NCBI RefSeq assembly: GCF_013284245.2
Contig: NZ_CP085876.1
Span: 1,127,001 to 1,191,000, forward strand
DNA from: Brevibacillus sp. DP1.3A
GTDB taxonomy: Bacteria > Bacillota > Bacilli > Brevibacillales > Brevibacillaceae
DNA: 64,000 nt
Reading direction: 5' to 3'
Part shown: positions 36,101-46,122 of the stretch, in pieces
Layout: each line of letters starts with the position of its first letter
Position numbering within the stretch: position 1 is the first letter of the stretch
Position numbers and translations under genes: made by a program
The notes under the pieces: generated by a model
Told to the model about the DNA's origin: nothing
Databases searched by the model: none
What the model saw: the letters and a program-made list of their open reading frames with translations, nothing else

Positions 36101-38939
36101 CTTTATACAGCCGCTATTCCTGTTGCTATTGCTTCCCGTTGCGTACGTCATCATCAGCTGGTGGCGACATCAACAGCAAATGCCAATCGGCAGAAAAGCG
36201 ACAATTGCAACCATTCGCTCGCTCTTGTTCCTCCTTCTCGTTTTGGCGTTGGCAGGGACACAGCTGCTGACACCTGTTCAGGCGAAAACGATTGTGTTTG
36301 TTGTAGATCGATCCGCTTCCATGAAGGACGATCCGCGTGTTCTCTCTTTTTTGCGCGAGGCGATCGGGCAAAAGCAAGCAGCAGATAAGTATGCTGTCAT
36401 TGCAGTAGGTGCAGAGGCAGCAGTCGATCAACCGTTGACGATACGCCAAGAGGTACAGCCCCTGGGCGTGGATGTCAACCGGAATGCAACCAATTTGGCA
36501 GAAGGAATCCGATTGGCGTCTGCCATGATCCCTACCAATGCCAGAGGAAAAGTCGTCTTGCTGACAGATGGTCTGGAAACAAACGGAGATGCGGCACGGC
36601 AGACGAGACTGGCGAGGGAGCGAGGAATCGCTGTAGAGGCTGTTTCCTTGCAGCAACCAAACGGGGATGAGGTCGTTCTTACATCTGTACAGGTACCGCA
36701 AAGACTGTATGCGGGAGAGGAATACGGCATTACCGTTGATGTGGAGAGTACGATAGCGACCGAGGCAACCCTACGCCTGTATGAAGGCAATCGCGAGGCG
36801 GGCCAGCAAACAGTACAGATCGGCAAGGGCAACAACCGCTTCGTTTTTTCACAAAAAGCGATGCAGCAAGGTTTCCATCGCTATCGTGTGGAAATCGAGC
36901 CGCGACAAGATACTGTAGCGGCGAACAATCAGGCTACAGCCTATACACAGGTAGCCGGGGCACCAGTCGTACTCGTAGCCGAAGGGCATCCAGGTGCCGC
37001 TAGCAACCTCATTCAAGCGCTGGAGGCGGGCAATATCAAGGTGGAGCTGCGCGATCTCGCACTGCTGCCAAAGGAGCTTGAGGGCTACAAGCAATTTGCC
37101 TCCATCGTACTGGCAGATGTGCCCGCTACCAGCATGACTGATGCGGATATGGAACGCATGAGGACCGCTGTACGTGATTTGGGCATTGGTTTGATCATGA
37201 CAGGCGGTAAAGATAGCTTTGGTATGGGTGGCTGGTTCCAGACACCAATCGAAGAGGCATTACCTGTTCACATGGATTTAAAAGGGAAGGAACAGCTCCC
37301 TTCGCTCGGACTTCAGCTGGTCATCGACAAGTCGGGTAGTATGAGCTCCGATGCCAGAGGTGCGGATAAGATGGCACTTGCTAGGGAAGCCGCGATTCGA
37401 GCGACAACCATGATGAATGCACAGGATTACATCGGAGTGATCGCATTTGACGATGCTCCATGGGATGTCGTAGCTCCACAGTCTGTCACGAAGCTGGATG
37501 AAATCCAACAGCAGATCAGCAGAATCCAAGCCGATGGTGGGACCGATATTTTCCCTGCCTTACAGCTGGGCTACGAACGTGTAAAGGCGATGAACACGCA
37601 GCGTAAGCACGTTATCTTGCTCACAGATGGGCAGTCTGCGCTCGACGACGATTACGAGGGCCTGCTACAACAAATGACGGCTGAAAATATTACCGTTTCA
37701 ACAGTGGCGCTGGGTGATGATTCGGACAGATCGCTGCTGGAGATGATTGCCGAGTTAGGAAAAGGCAGATATTACTTTGCCAACGATGCCGAATCCATCC
37801 CGAAAATCTTCAGTAAAGAAACAGCATTAGCCAGTCGCACGTTTATTGTGGAGAAGCCCCAAGTACCAGGCTATACAGGGGTGGGAGCTTGGCCTACGCT
37901 GAAGCAGACATTGCCTCCGGTGCGTGCGTATATAGCAACGACACCAAAGCAAACAGCAGAATCATCCTTGATGAGTGCTGACGATGATCCGATTCTCACC
38001 CGCTGGCAGTACGGTCTGGGGCGTTCTGTCGCCTGGACGAGTGATCTGGAAGGGAAGTGGTCACCGGACTGGGTGGCTTGGGGAGGAAACAGCCGTCTGT
38101 GGAATGAAATCGTGGCATGGTCTTTCCCACAAATTACAGAAGGCGCTTGGAAGACGACCACGAGCGTGAACGGCGCAAAAGGCAATGTGAGGGTTACGAT
38201 GCCAGCTGGTGGAAGCATGCCCCAAGAGATGGAGGCAGTCGTTCTCAATCAAGAGATGAAGCGAGAGGTCATCAAGCTTAAGCCGGTTGCGCCAGGCGTC
38301 ATGGAAGGCGCATTCGAGACGGCTGATCCGGGCACTTACATGATTCAGATCTCACAAAAAAACCAAGGTCGAGTCATGGCGAGCCAAACGACAGGATTAA
38401 CCGTCTCCTATTCACCGGAATACGGAATACATGCCGATGGAGAGAAAGAACTTCAAGAGTGGCTAAGTGCCGGTGGAGGGAATCAGATCACCAAACCGGA
38501 AGAGGCTTTTGGCGGCACGCTTCCTGATAAATGGGACACACAGTCAATCAGTGAGTGGTTGCTGATGTTGGCGGTTTTGCTGCTGCCGATCGATATCGCC
38601 GTTCGCCGTCTGCAGTTACCGGATCAATGGTGGGCAAGGCTATCTAGTTTATGGAGATTGCGCAAGTCCACGTCTGCTGATTCTGAACAACAGGCTGTAT
38701 TGTCTCGCCTCGGCGAGAAGCGCTCTGCGACAAGACGGACACGCGAAGAGCGGACAGATGACCAGAAAGTCGTATCTGCTCCCCTTATTCATTCGGTAGG
38801 GGCGGCTGGAAATCGGGTGAAGCCAGCAGCAGTCAAGAACGAGCAGGCAAAAGAGAAGCAGGAGAAGCAAACACAGGCGCAGCCTGACGAAACACTAAAC
38901 AGACTATTGGCGGCGAAGAACCGGAAAAAGTCTCAGTAA
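36090..38939 (+). CDS. Large membrane protein with two VWA domains and a GATase-like domain
   Basis: A 949-residue protein starting at GTG 36090, ten bases after GGAGG and overlapping the previous gene by 11 bp; the frame is open a further 14 codons upstream. Order of parts: two membrane helices (to about residue 65), a first VWA domain (FVVDRSASMKDDP), a beta sandwich, a class I amidotransferase-like domain (LIMTGGKDSFGMGGW, catalytic Cys absent), a second VWA domain (VIDKSGSMSSDARG, near residue 410), a beta region, a membrane helix (WLLMLAVLLLPIDIAVRRL) and a basic C-terminal tail. It is the last gene of the block, with a strong terminator after it. Confidence 0.88.
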   Translation: MGINFIQPLFLLLLLPVAYVIISWWRHQQQMPIGRKATIATIRSLLFLLLVLALAGTQLLTPVQAKTIVFVVDRSASMKDDPRVLSFLREAIGQKQAADKYAVIAVGAEAAVDQPLTIRQEVQPLGVDVNRNATNLAEGIRLASAMIPTNARGKVVLLTDGLETNGDAARQTRLARERGIAVEAVSLQQPNGDEVVLTSVQVPQRLYAGEEYGITVDVESTIATEATLRLYEGNREAGQQTVQIGKGNNRFVFSQKAMQQGFHRYRVEIEPRQDTVAANNQATAYTQVAGAPVVLVAEGHPGAASNLIQALEAGNIKVELRDLALLPKELEGYKQFASIVLADVPATSMTDADMERMRTAVRDLGIGLIMTGGKDSFGMGGWFQTPIEEALPVHMDLKGKEQLPSLGLQLVIDKSGSMSSDARGADKMALAREAAIRATTMMNAQDYIGVIAFDDAPWDVVAPQSVTKLDEIQQQISRIQADGGTDIFPALQLGYERVKAMNTQRKHVILLTDGQSALDDDYEGLLQQMTAENITVSTVALGDDSDRSLLEMIAELGKGRYYFANDAESIPKIFSKETALASRTFIVEKPQVPGYTGVGAWPTLKQTLPPVRAYIATTPKQTAESSLMSADDDPILTRWQYGLGRSVAWTSDLEGKWSPDWVAWGGNSRLWNEIVAWSFPQITEGAWKTTTSVNGAKGNVRVTMPAGGSMPQEMEAVVLNQEMKREVIKLKPVAPGVMEGAFETADPGTYMIQISQKNQGRVMASQTTGLTVSYSPEYGIHADGEKELQEWLSAGGGNQITKPEEAFGGTLPDKWDTQSISEWLLMLAVLLLPIDIAVRRLQLPDQWWARLSSLWRLRKSTSADSEQQAVLSRLGEKRSATRRTREERTDDQKVVSAPLIHSVGAAGNRVKPAAVKNEQAKEKQEKQTQAQPDETLNRLLAAKNRKKSQ

Positions 38940-38944
38940 CAGAT

Positions 38945-38999
38945 AAAAAGAAAACAGCAGCCTGGCGAAAATCGCTACGGACTGCTGTTTTCTTTTTAG
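38945..38999. terminator. Bidirectional rho-independent terminator
   Basis: AAAAGAAAACAGCAG pairs with CTGCTGTTTTCTTTT across a 20-base apical region. It closes both the MoxR/VWA operon and the convergent multicopper-oxidase-like gene. Confidence 0.9.
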
Positions 39000-41125
39000 A
39001 GATGCTCTTCATACACGAGCGGGATTGCTATACCAAAAGCAGTTTCACCTTTAGTTAGGCTCTCTTCCATTGATGCACGAGGATTATTCGCGCGGAAAGC
39101 AACTTCATAGGTTTCACCTGGCGCTACCTGGAGAGTGTCCGTCCACCATGGACTTCCTGTAACCTTTTTGCCATCCCGACTCAAGATGAGCATGTGATGA
39201 CCGTGCAGATACATCGATTGATCCTGGAAGCTGCGGTTTACGAAAGTCAGCTTTATGAGATCACCCTCTTCCATCATCATCCGTGTCTCGGGAAGCAAGT
39301 CGCCATTTACGGTCGACAAACGCTCGAATTTACCGTCATAAAATCCGTACTGACCATCAATGAGCAGTTGATATTCCCGATCAAAATGGGAAGAGAGATC
39401 AAAAGGAAGCGCAATCGGACTGCCATAACGTGCAGGGTCAAAGACAGAAAGCTCTGCATCTAAAAAGGGCACAGTATCTTCGGACCCGTCTGGACTTAAG
39501 AGCAGCCCTTTGTCATGCTGGTTTGCAGCGGGAGCAAATAGCACAGGACGATTAGGCATCGTAAACTGAATGTCGTATCGACCGCCTGCCCCCGGATGCA
39601 AGGCTTGATTGGCAATCAAATTCGGTTCGTTTACCTCGGTTCCGTCAATCGCTACTACCTGAAAAGGAGTTCCTTGTAGCAAATAGGTGACAGGAGCATT
39701 TTCGGCGTTTATAAAGCGAAGGCGAACCGTTGTGCCAGGAGCAATCGTTTCGATTTTTCGTGTATGTGAGCCGTTTAACGTTGCGCCTGCCTTTTCGTCC
39801 TTGTGATGAATCATGGCGATGTCGCGAATAGGTACGCCTGTAGTCGTAGCCTCGGCTGGCTCGATCACAAGGGCGCCGAACAGCCCGTTCACTACTTGCT
39901 CAGGAATTTGCTGATGAGAATGATACCAATACGTTCCTGTTTGTTCTGCGCGAAAACGATAAACAGATTTTTCTCCTTTTGCAATGCGATCATAGCTTGC
40001 GGGAGTCTGCATGCCGTGCCAGTGGATGTCTAACCCTTCGGAAATATCCTTGTTCAGAAGGATGATTTCGACGAGCTCACCTTGCTTCATACGCAGCTCA
40101 GGTCCGGGATATTGTCCATTCAAGGTCCATGCTTCTACGGTTTTTCCTGATGCTTGACGGATAGTTGTTTTCTGTGCGTTCAGCGAAAACGTTCGATCAG
40201 GGGGTTCTTGTTTTAGTTCTGTTGGTCCATCGACACTTCTACGTTTCCCTGTGGAAGGCATCGAATGGGCACTTGCCTTTACAGGGAAAACGAAATCGGG
40301 GAGAGCGTGATCGTCCTGATTCTGACCTCCCAAAGGTGAATGATCGGGAAGACGACTCGCTATCATCGCTTGATTTCCCCAGATCGTCGCAAGTAAAGCA
40401 GTCATCAGGAAAAACGCGGCAAAACGGATAAAGTGGTGCAGGCGGCGTGGTTTTACCCAATTCTCCGCAGTGGAGTGGTATTGATGCTTCCACGATTGCC
40501 GAATCCAGAGCAGGGAAACCCCGGCTAATAATACGCCCCAAGCGAGAAACAAAATGGACGGTTCCAGCGTAACAGCCGGAAAAAAGACTTGAAGGAAGAG
40601 TGCAATCAGACAGCCCAAGACGCTTGCTTGCAGCGGAACGAGCAATTCGGGGCAAGATGCGTCTCCTCGCCACTCTGCATCTAATGCGTCGTCTAGATCC
40701 GGCGAGTTTGCTTTTGCAGACCTAACATTTTTCTCTTGTAACAAAATGCGGGTATAGTCCGTATCTACTTGTGACTGCCTTGACTCTCTGCCGCCTTTCC
40801 CGGTCAACTCCCACAATCGTGGAAAAGTAGAGAGAAGGCAAAAGAGCGATGGAACAAAAATAAAAGGTAAAAAGCCAAGCAACGTATCCTTTATGTAAAG
40901 CCAACCAAAGGATTCAAACAAAACCCACGTCATCACCAAATGCCCCGCAAATACAAAAAGGGCCGACCATGAAAAACATAAAGTGATGCGAGCACTGCTT
41001 ATGAAAGCCCGTTTCGTTGGACGGAAAACGAGCTGGTTTGCCATGATTGTCGGGACCAGCATGACGATGAGAAGGACCAGAAACAATCCTTGATGAATCC
41101 CGGCAAGCACTTCAAAATCAGCCAT
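38996..41125 (-). CDS. Membrane-fused multicopper-oxidase-like protein with degenerate copper sites
   Basis: A 709-residue protein. About 270 N-terminal residues hold roughly six membrane helices with a cytoplasmic loop; then comes a three-domain cupredoxin region. Domain 1 keeps its copper ligands in IHWHGMQ and YWYHSHQQ. Domain 3 normally has HPMHLHGHH and an HCHxxxH...M stretch before the C terminus. Here these read DQSMYLHGHH and SMEESLTKGETAFGIA, so the type 1 His, Cys and axial Met, one type 2 His and further type 3 His are all lost while the flanking sequence (FRANNP, PLVYE) aligns without gaps. Oxidase activity is therefore unlikely. ATG 41125 follows AGGAGG. Confidence 0.85.
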   Translation of the reverse strand: MADFEVLAGIHQGLFLVLLIVMLVPTIMANQLVFRPTKRAFISSARITLCFSWSALFVFAGHLVMTWVLFESFGWLYIKDTLLGFLPFIFVPSLFCLLSTFPRLWELTGKGGRESRQSQVDTDYTRILLQEKNVRSAKANSPDLDDALDAEWRGDASCPELLVPLQASVLGCLIALFLQVFFPAVTLEPSILFLAWGVLLAGVSLLWIRQSWKHQYHSTAENWVKPRRLHHFIRFAAFFLMTALLATIWGNQAMIASRLPDHSPLGGQNQDDHALPDFVFPVKASAHSMPSTGKRRSVDGPTELKQEPPDRTFSLNAQKTTIRQASGKTVEAWTLNGQYPGPELRMKQGELVEIILLNKDISEGLDIHWHGMQTPASYDRIAKGEKSVYRFRAEQTGTYWYHSHQQIPEQVVNGLFGALVIEPAEATTTGVPIRDIAMIHHKDEKAGATLNGSHTRKIETIAPGTTVRLRFINAENAPVTYLLQGTPFQVVAIDGTEVNEPNLIANQALHPGAGGRYDIQFTMPNRPVLFAPAANQHDKGLLLSPDGSEDTVPFLDAELSVFDPARYGSPIALPFDLSSHFDREYQLLIDGQYGFYDGKFERLSTVNGDLLPETRMMMEEGDLIKLTFVNRSFQDQSMYLHGHHMLILSRDGKKVTGSPWWTDTLQVAPGETYEVAFRANNPRASMEESLTKGETAFGIAIPLVYEEHL

Positions 41126-41417
41126 GATCAGTTCCTCCTGTTTACTAGTTCAATACTAATGATATAGAGAAACGGCTGAGTACCAAACGTACCGAGGCAG
41201 TATTTTCACTCCGCCTTAAGTCGGAGAAGTGCACTTGATCTATATACAGGATATACGTTACAATTTTGGTATTATTTTTCGGCTTATCAGAATATTGGGA
41301 AGGGGACTTTTTCTCATGTCCTTTGATTTTGTACAAACATAACAACGCGCTCGAGCTCCTCCTGCCTCGTCTGGTTTGAAGGCGAACAGACTGGTATAAA
41401 CGAGAGGAGAAGCAGAG
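41126..41417. other. Intergenic region between divergent genes
   Basis: No gene is supported here. It must hold the promoters of the oxidase-like gene (leftward) and the methyltransferase (rightward). A hairpin ACTCCG..CGGAG lies near 41209-41227 and may be regulatory. No riboswitch class was recognised. Confidence 0.5.
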
Positions 41418-42182
41418 ATGGAAAATAAGGATTGGATCAAAAGCTTTCAAGAGGAAGTGGAGGCACCATTCGCTGGGTGGGATTTTGCCAGATTGACTAC
41501 GACAGGCAGGATGCAGGATGCACCACTTGGCTGGAACTACGTCAATATCGTGAAAAAGAACATGCTTGGGATTCGCTCTATGCTGGAAATGGGAACAGGT
41601 GGTGGAGAATTGTTTTCTACGCTTGCGCCGTTCCCCGTGGAGACGTATGCGACAGAAGGCTATGCGCCGAATGTAGCGGTGGCAAAAGCCAATCTGGAGC
41701 CCTTAGGTGTTCGTGTGTTTCCGGTAGACGGGGAAGAAATATTGCCTTTTGGAGATCAGTCACTCGACTTGATTATCAATCGACATGAAGCTTATTTGCC
41801 TTCTGAAATGAAGCGCCTGTTGAAGCCAGGGGGCACATTTGTTACCCAGCAAGTAGGCGGTCAAGACAATCTCGACCTGAATCGATTGCTGGGCGCTCCG
41901 ATTCCGCCAGACTACCTACACTGGAATCTGGCCTATGCAGTGAACGAACTGGAGGAAGCCGGTCTTACGATTGTGGAGCAAAGAGAGGAAATGAGCTTTT
42001 CGCGTTTCTATGACATAGGTGCCATTGTTTACTACTTGAAGGCTATCGAATGGCAGATTCGCGACTTTACCGTAGAAAAGTACGCCGATGCCTTGCTCGA
42101 TCTGCACCAGAAAATCGGAGCGGTTGGGTATATCGATATTCCTACCCATCGATTTCTCCTGATTGCCCAACAAAAGTCCTAA
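41418..42182 (+). CDS. Class I SAM-dependent methyltransferase
   Basis: A 254-residue cytosolic protein. Motif I is SMLEMGTGGGELFSTL; the acidic end of strand 2 is near TYATEGYAPN; LDLIINRHEAYLP and MKRLLKPGGTFVTQQVG are the later Rossmann blocks typical of UbiE/COQ5-like small-molecule methyltransferases. RBS GAGGAGAAGC precedes ATG 41418, and a terminator follows. Nothing in its neighbourhood tells the substrate. Confidence 0.85.
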   Translation: MENKDWIKSFQEEVEAPFAGWDFARLTTTGRMQDAPLGWNYVNIVKKNMLGIRSMLEMGTGGGELFSTLAPFPVETYATEGYAPNVAVAKANLEPLGVRVFPVDGEEILPFGDQSLDLIINRHEAYLPSEMKRLLKPGGTFVTQQVGGQDNLDLNRLLGAPIPPDYLHWNLAYAVNELEEAGLTIVEQREEMSFSRFYDIGAIVYYLKAIEWQIRDFTVEKYADALLDLHQKIGAVGYIDIPTHRFLLIAQQKS

Positions 42183-42228
42183 TTAAATCACTACCGATTG
42201 TCGATAAGACTGGTAGGGAGTGTTTAGG

Positions 42229-42257
42229 AAAAGCACCCTTTTTGGGTGCTTTTTTTA
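42229..42257 (+). terminator. Rho-independent terminator after the methyltransferase
   Basis: AAAAGCACCC pairs with GGGTGCTTTT, followed by T residues. Confidence 0.92.
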
Positions 42258-42392
42258 TCGAGTAACACCGTGTGAGAACAGCAATGCTGATCCTTTTACG
42301 AAAAGGCAAACCCTCCCGCAACAATGCGTCCGCTCCCAGGTGGGTGGTTCGCAGTACACATATCGTAACCGGCGAAGGAGAAGTGAAACAGG

Positions 42393-44117
42393 ATGAGTAA
42401 GAGCTTGGCAACACGGGTCGTTGCTCTTGTAGCGGTGATCATTGCCGTCATGATGGCAATCAATATTATCATGATTTACGAAAACAGCGTAGCTACTGTT
42501 GAAAAGACACTCTCGCGGTCAAGCATCAACACAGCATTGCATATCTCCCAAGGGCTTGACTCAGAGAAGATAGCGAAATTTATATCTCAGCCACAAGAAA
42601 CCGACGACTATTGGACTATCCGAAATACGTTGCTTGAGTACACCGAAAAAACAGGTGCCCTTTATATTTATATTCTTCATACAGACGGTGAAAAGGTAAA
42701 GATTATGGTGGATGGAACGGCGAAAGGAGCAGAGGGAGCATCTACAATCGGTCAAGAGACGACCTCTACTGGCATGGCTGATATTGCTCCTGCTCTAGAA
42801 GGCGGATCGAACAGTACACCAATCGTCAAAGACCCTGTGTTCGGGGACTACCTAAGTGCATTCGCGCCGATTGAAGATCCATCTGGTCAAGTGATTGCGG
42901 TGCTAGGTGTGGATACTGCGGCAGACAAAGTGGAGCTGATTAATGATCAGGTTTTGGATGAAACCATGCCACGTATCATTATCGCTATGATTGTCGTAAC
43001 GATTATTGCTTTGGTTGCTGTATTCTTCTTGATCAAGAAGATGTTGCGTCCACTGCAAGTTGTACAAGAGGCGTCTATGCGCATTGCTTCTGGTGATCTC
43101 ACGTCTACAGAGATTTCTGTTTCCAACAAAAAAGATGAGATTGGCCGAATTGTCGTTGCTTTTGGTGAGATGACGACACAGCTGCGTCAAATCATTGGCG
43201 GAGTAAAAGAAACAACCGAGCATATCGACAGCATGGCGAATTCCATTCGGGAAGGTGCCAACTCTGTCCGCGAGCAAAACAAAAATATCGTGGTTACCAG
43301 CCAAGAGATTGCGCAAGGGAATGAGCAGACAGCAACTGCGATGGAGATGACGGTGCAAACGGTTCAAGAATTCTTGAGCGAGCTGTCTGAATTGAATACG
43401 GCGATTGACGAGATGGATGCAGTATCCAATCAGGTGTCCGATATCGGAGAGAGCAGCTACAAAGTATTGCAAGAGTTTTTGGCAGATGGAACAGAGACGA
43501 ACAAACAATTTCATGAAGTGCAAAATACAATGGAGATTCTCGAAGAAAAATCGAGCCGAATTAACGACGTGATTGAAACGATTCAGCAAATCGCCGGACA
43601 AACCAATCTGTTGGCGTTGAATGCAGCCATCGAGAGTGCGCGTGCTGGAGAAGCGGGCAGAGGCTTCGCGGTGGTAGCGGGAGAAGTTCGCAAGCTGGCT
43701 GAACAGACGGGTGCGGCAACGCACGTCATTCAGGAGAGCATCAAAGACATTCAAGATCAGGTAAGACAAGCTACGGAAAAGACAAATGCGACGCTGGATC
43801 GCTACAATGCGGGTACAGAGCGTTTGGATTCCGTTACACAAGGTATTACGGCTCTGTCTGACATGACGCATACGTTGAAGACGTCGCTTTCGAATGTCAT
43901 AGCAAGTGTAGAGACGATGAAGCAAGGTCAGAACAAGGTGAATGAATCTGTGTTGACGGTTACTGCCATCTCGGAACAAACAGCAGCGGCTACCGAAGAA
44001 GTATCTGCTACGATGCATGAGGTGAGTGGAAACGTTGATCAGTTCGTGTCTGAAACGGAGCAGGTGACAGACAGCATTCAGGAGCTGCGCAGCAAGGTGG
44101 ACACGTTCCGATTGTAG
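42393..44117 (+). CDS. Methyl-accepting chemotaxis protein
   Basis: A 574-residue transducer: membrane helix 1 ([20 protein letters not shown]), a periplasm-side Cache-like sensor of about 150 residues ([40 protein letters not shown]), helix 2 ([20 protein letters not shown]), HAMP, and the cytoplasmic signalling coil with the hairpin tip [20 protein letters not shown]. It reports ligand binding to CheA/CheW and so indicates a motile host. RBS AAGGAGAAG with ATG 42393; a terminator follows at 44141. The ligand is unknown; single-Cache receptors often sense small organic acids or amino acids. Confidence 0.93.
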   Translation: MSKSLATRVVALVAVIIAVMMAINIIMIYENSVATVEKTLSRSSINTALHISQGLDSEKIAKFISQPQETDDYWTIRNTLLEYTEKTGALYIYILHTDGEKVKIMVDGTAKGAEGASTIGQETTSTGMADIAPALEGGSNSTPIVKDPVFGDYLSAFAPIEDPSGQVIAVLGVDTAADKVELINDQVLDETMPRIIIAMIVVTIIALVAVFFLIKKMLRPLQVVQEASMRIASGDLTSTEISVSNKKDEIGRIVVAFGEMTTQLRQIIGGVKETTEHIDSMANSIREGANSVREQNKNIVVTSQEIAQGNEQTATAMEMTVQTVQEFLSELSELNTAIDEMDAVSNQVSDIGESSYKVLQEFLADGTETNKQFHEVQNTMEILEEKSSRINDVIETIQQIAGQTNLLALNAAIESARAGEAGRGFAVVAGEVRKLAEQTGAATHVIQESIKDIQDQVRQATEKTNATLDRYNAGTERLDSVTQGITALSDMTHTLKTSLSNVIASVETMKQGQNKVNESVLTVTAISEQTAAATEEVSATMHEVSGNVDQFVSETEQVTDSIQELRSKVDTFRL

Positions 44118-44140
44118 ACAAATTGCTTTATCTATAAATG

Positions 44141-44192
44141 AAAAAACAGCGCTTCTACTGGCAGGATGATGCCGAGAAGAGCTGTTTTTTTT
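44141..44192 (+). terminator. Rho-independent terminator after the chemotaxis receptor
   Basis: AAAACAGCGCTTCT pairs with AGAAGAGCTGTTTT with one mismatch, followed by further T residues. Confidence 0.85.
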
Positions 44193-44242
44193 GTGGCTAT
44201 AGTGGAGGGAAGAAGCGGCTTTTGATAAAAAGCATTCTTTAA

Positions 44243-45382
44243 CTACAATAGCCCAATGAGCACAAGCACTACACCGTGCAACCCCAACAGAACCATACGC
44301 AACCAGCTAAAAGCCTGTCTCATATGACTATCCCGAATCGGAAAGATCGAATAACCACTGCGCTTTTGCTGGTGGCGCCAGATGCTGCCGATTTGGCTGG
44401 CTGTCATGAAGAGAAAGAGCAGGCCAGCAATGACTTTTGCATACGGACTGGGCAATATGAGAACGACGAAGCCTGACAGCAGGATGAGTCTCAAATAAAT
44501 GCCCGCAAAGTCACCAGAGCGAATAAATTTTTTGGTAAACAAATGACGTCCTGCTGTTGATTGACGGTAAGGCAGCAGCTTCGTCAGGGTAATGAGCCAT
44601 GAGCGTGACTTCACCTGGTGCTGCATGGCAGGGACATCCCTGAAGTTGTTCACGAACTGATAAAAGCGGTGACGCAAGCCACTTTCGATGACCAGCAGGC
44701 GATACCATTGTATGGAATGTTTTTTCTTATAGGTCAACATTTGCGAATGGAGCCAGATCAAGAGCGCAGCGCAGATCAGAGCACCAAATGGGAGAATACC
44801 CACGCGTAAGAATTGTCCTTCACTCAATACCCAAGCGAGGAGGATGTACGAAAAGACAAATCGAGCGAGCGTATAGAATCCAATCTTCTTCTGATCAGGC
44901 AAACGCAAGAACGTCCAACTGCTGTAAATATTCCAGCCCTTCAAGAGCAGGGGAATGCACCAATAAACCCACAGCTGCACGCCTTGTGCACCTACGACCT
45001 CTGTATACATAGGCATGAGCAGGAGTAGGACGATAAACACCACCATGCTCTGAATAGCAAAATTGTAGACGAGCGCCTTCCGGAAATAGTGATCCAGCCT
45101 TACTTCGTGCGGAGTCAAAAAAAGCAAATCCGCTTCCAGCAAAAACGTGCGCAGGGGGCTTCTCACAACGACAATAGCAATCACGAGAGCCATGGCATAC
45201 GGCAAAGGGAACCAAGGCGGGATCATGGCGATGATACTGCGGTAGTAGAAGGCGAGCAACCCCATCAAAAAGATCGCGACGAACATCAGGCCGCCATTGG
45301 CCATGTACTGGGCATACCGAATAAATTCTACTGAAAAGGTATGGAACCGTTTGCGAAATAATTGATCTACGTCTATTTTCAC
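44243..45382 (-). CDS. ecsB: ABC transporter permease EcsB
   Basis: A 379-residue protein with about nine hydrophobic helices, matching EcsB: the N terminus LFRKRFHTFSVEFIRYAQYM, VVRSPLRTFLLEADLLFLTP and the basic loop SRSWLITLTKLLPYRQSTAG are typical. The Ecs transporter of B. subtilis affects secretion, competence and intramembrane proteolysis by RasP. GTG at 45382 overlaps the ecsA stop (GTGA), so both subunits are coupled. No ecsC follows; a downstream chemotaxis gene is convergent. Confidence 0.88.
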   Translation of the reverse strand: MKIDVDQLFRKRFHTFSVEFIRYAQYMANGGLMFVAIFLMGLLAFYYRSIIAMIPPWFPLPYAMALVIAIVVVRSPLRTFLLEADLLFLTPHEVRLDHYFRKALVYNFAIQSMVVFIVLLLLMPMYTEVVGAQGVQLWVYWCIPLLLKGWNIYSSWTFLRLPDQKKIGFYTLARFVFSYILLAWVLSEGQFLRVGILPFGALICAALLIWLHSQMLTYKKKHSIQWYRLLVIESGLRHRFYQFVNNFRDVPAMQHQVKSRSWLITLTKLLPYRQSTAGRHLFTKKFIRSGDFAGIYLRLILLSGFVVLILPSPYAKVIAGLLFLFMTASQIGSIWRHQQKRSGYSIFPIRDSHMRQAFSWLRMVLLGLHGVVLVLIGLL

Positions 45383-46122
45383 TGGCCGTCATCCTCTACG
45401 ATATGCAAGTATATGTCGTCCAAGGAGCTATCTGGGAGCCCTGTAATACGACGAAGCTCCTCTAGCGTTCCTTGGGCTCTAATCTCGCCTTTGTGCAAAA
45501 TGATGAATCGGTCACAATGCTTTTCGGCAGTGGCCAAAATATGTGTGGACATCAGAATGCCTGCCCCTTGCTCCTTGCAACGGTTCAACCACGTGAGAAG
45601 AGAACGAATCCCCAGAGGGTCCAGACCCAGGATCGGTTCATCCACGATGTACAGAGGCGGTTGTACGAGCAACGCCATCATGATCATGAGCTTTTGTCTC
45701 ATGCCTTTGGAAAACTGCTGGGGAAATCGGTCTTTCATTTCTTCCATGCGGAATTCTTTTAAGAGAGGACGTGCTCGTTCATAAAAAACTTCCTGGTCCA
45801 GCCCATGGCTCATCGCCATTAACTCGATGTGCTCCCACAGCGTAAGCTCTTCGTAATAAATGGGAGACTCGGGGATATACCCGTAAGACAAACGATAGTT
45901 TTCGGGGTCTGATTGAAAGGTTTTCCCCGCAATGCTGATTTCACCTGCGATTGGTTCCAAGAGACCTAAAATATGCTTGATTGTGGTGCTTTTGCCTGCG
46001 CCATTCAGCCCGATTAGCGCTACAATCTCTTTTTCGCGTATGTGAAAGGAGACGTCTTTGATTACAGCGTGGTTGTAAGAGTACCCGCCCGTTACCCCTT
46101 TTACCTCCAACAAGGTTGTCAT
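45379..46122 (-). CDS. ecsA: ABC transporter ATP-binding protein EcsA
   Basis: A 247-residue ATPase, the same length as B. subtilis EcsA. Walker A GLNGAGKSTTIKH, signature QFSKGMRQKLMIMMALL, Walker B LYIVDEPILGLDP, H-loop STHILATAEKHCD. ATG 46122 has AAGGAGGATACC directly upstream; the open frame extends 23 codons further without support. It energises EcsB; loss in Bacillus causes pleiotropic secretion and competence defects. Neighbouring hit-family gene and ecsC found with ecsAB in B. subtilis are absent here. Confidence 0.92.
   Translation of the reverse strand: MTTLLEVKGVTGGYSYNHAVIKDVSFHIREKEIVALIGLNGAGKSTTIKHILGLLEPIAGEISIAGKTFQSDPENYRLSYGYIPESPIYYEELTLWEHIELMAMSHGLDQEVFYERARPLLKEFRMEEMKDRFPQQFSKGMRQKLMIMMALLVQPPLYIVDEPILGLDPLGIRSLLTWLNRCKEQGAGILMSTHILATAEKHCDRFIILHKGEIRAQGTLEELRRITGLPDSSLDDIYLHIVEDDGQ

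Noticed and set aside
42284-42380. GGCAAACC-like stretch before the chemotaxis receptor, reminiscent of a c-di-GMP-I riboswitch
   Set aside because: The ACGCAAAGCC and GGTAGC-GGGTTACC elements of the class are missing and no consistent three-way junction could be drawn.
42903-44018. Leftward ORF of 371 codons opposite the chemotaxis receptor
   Set aside because: Arg/Cys/His-rich, no ribosome site, mirrors the conserved signalling domain.
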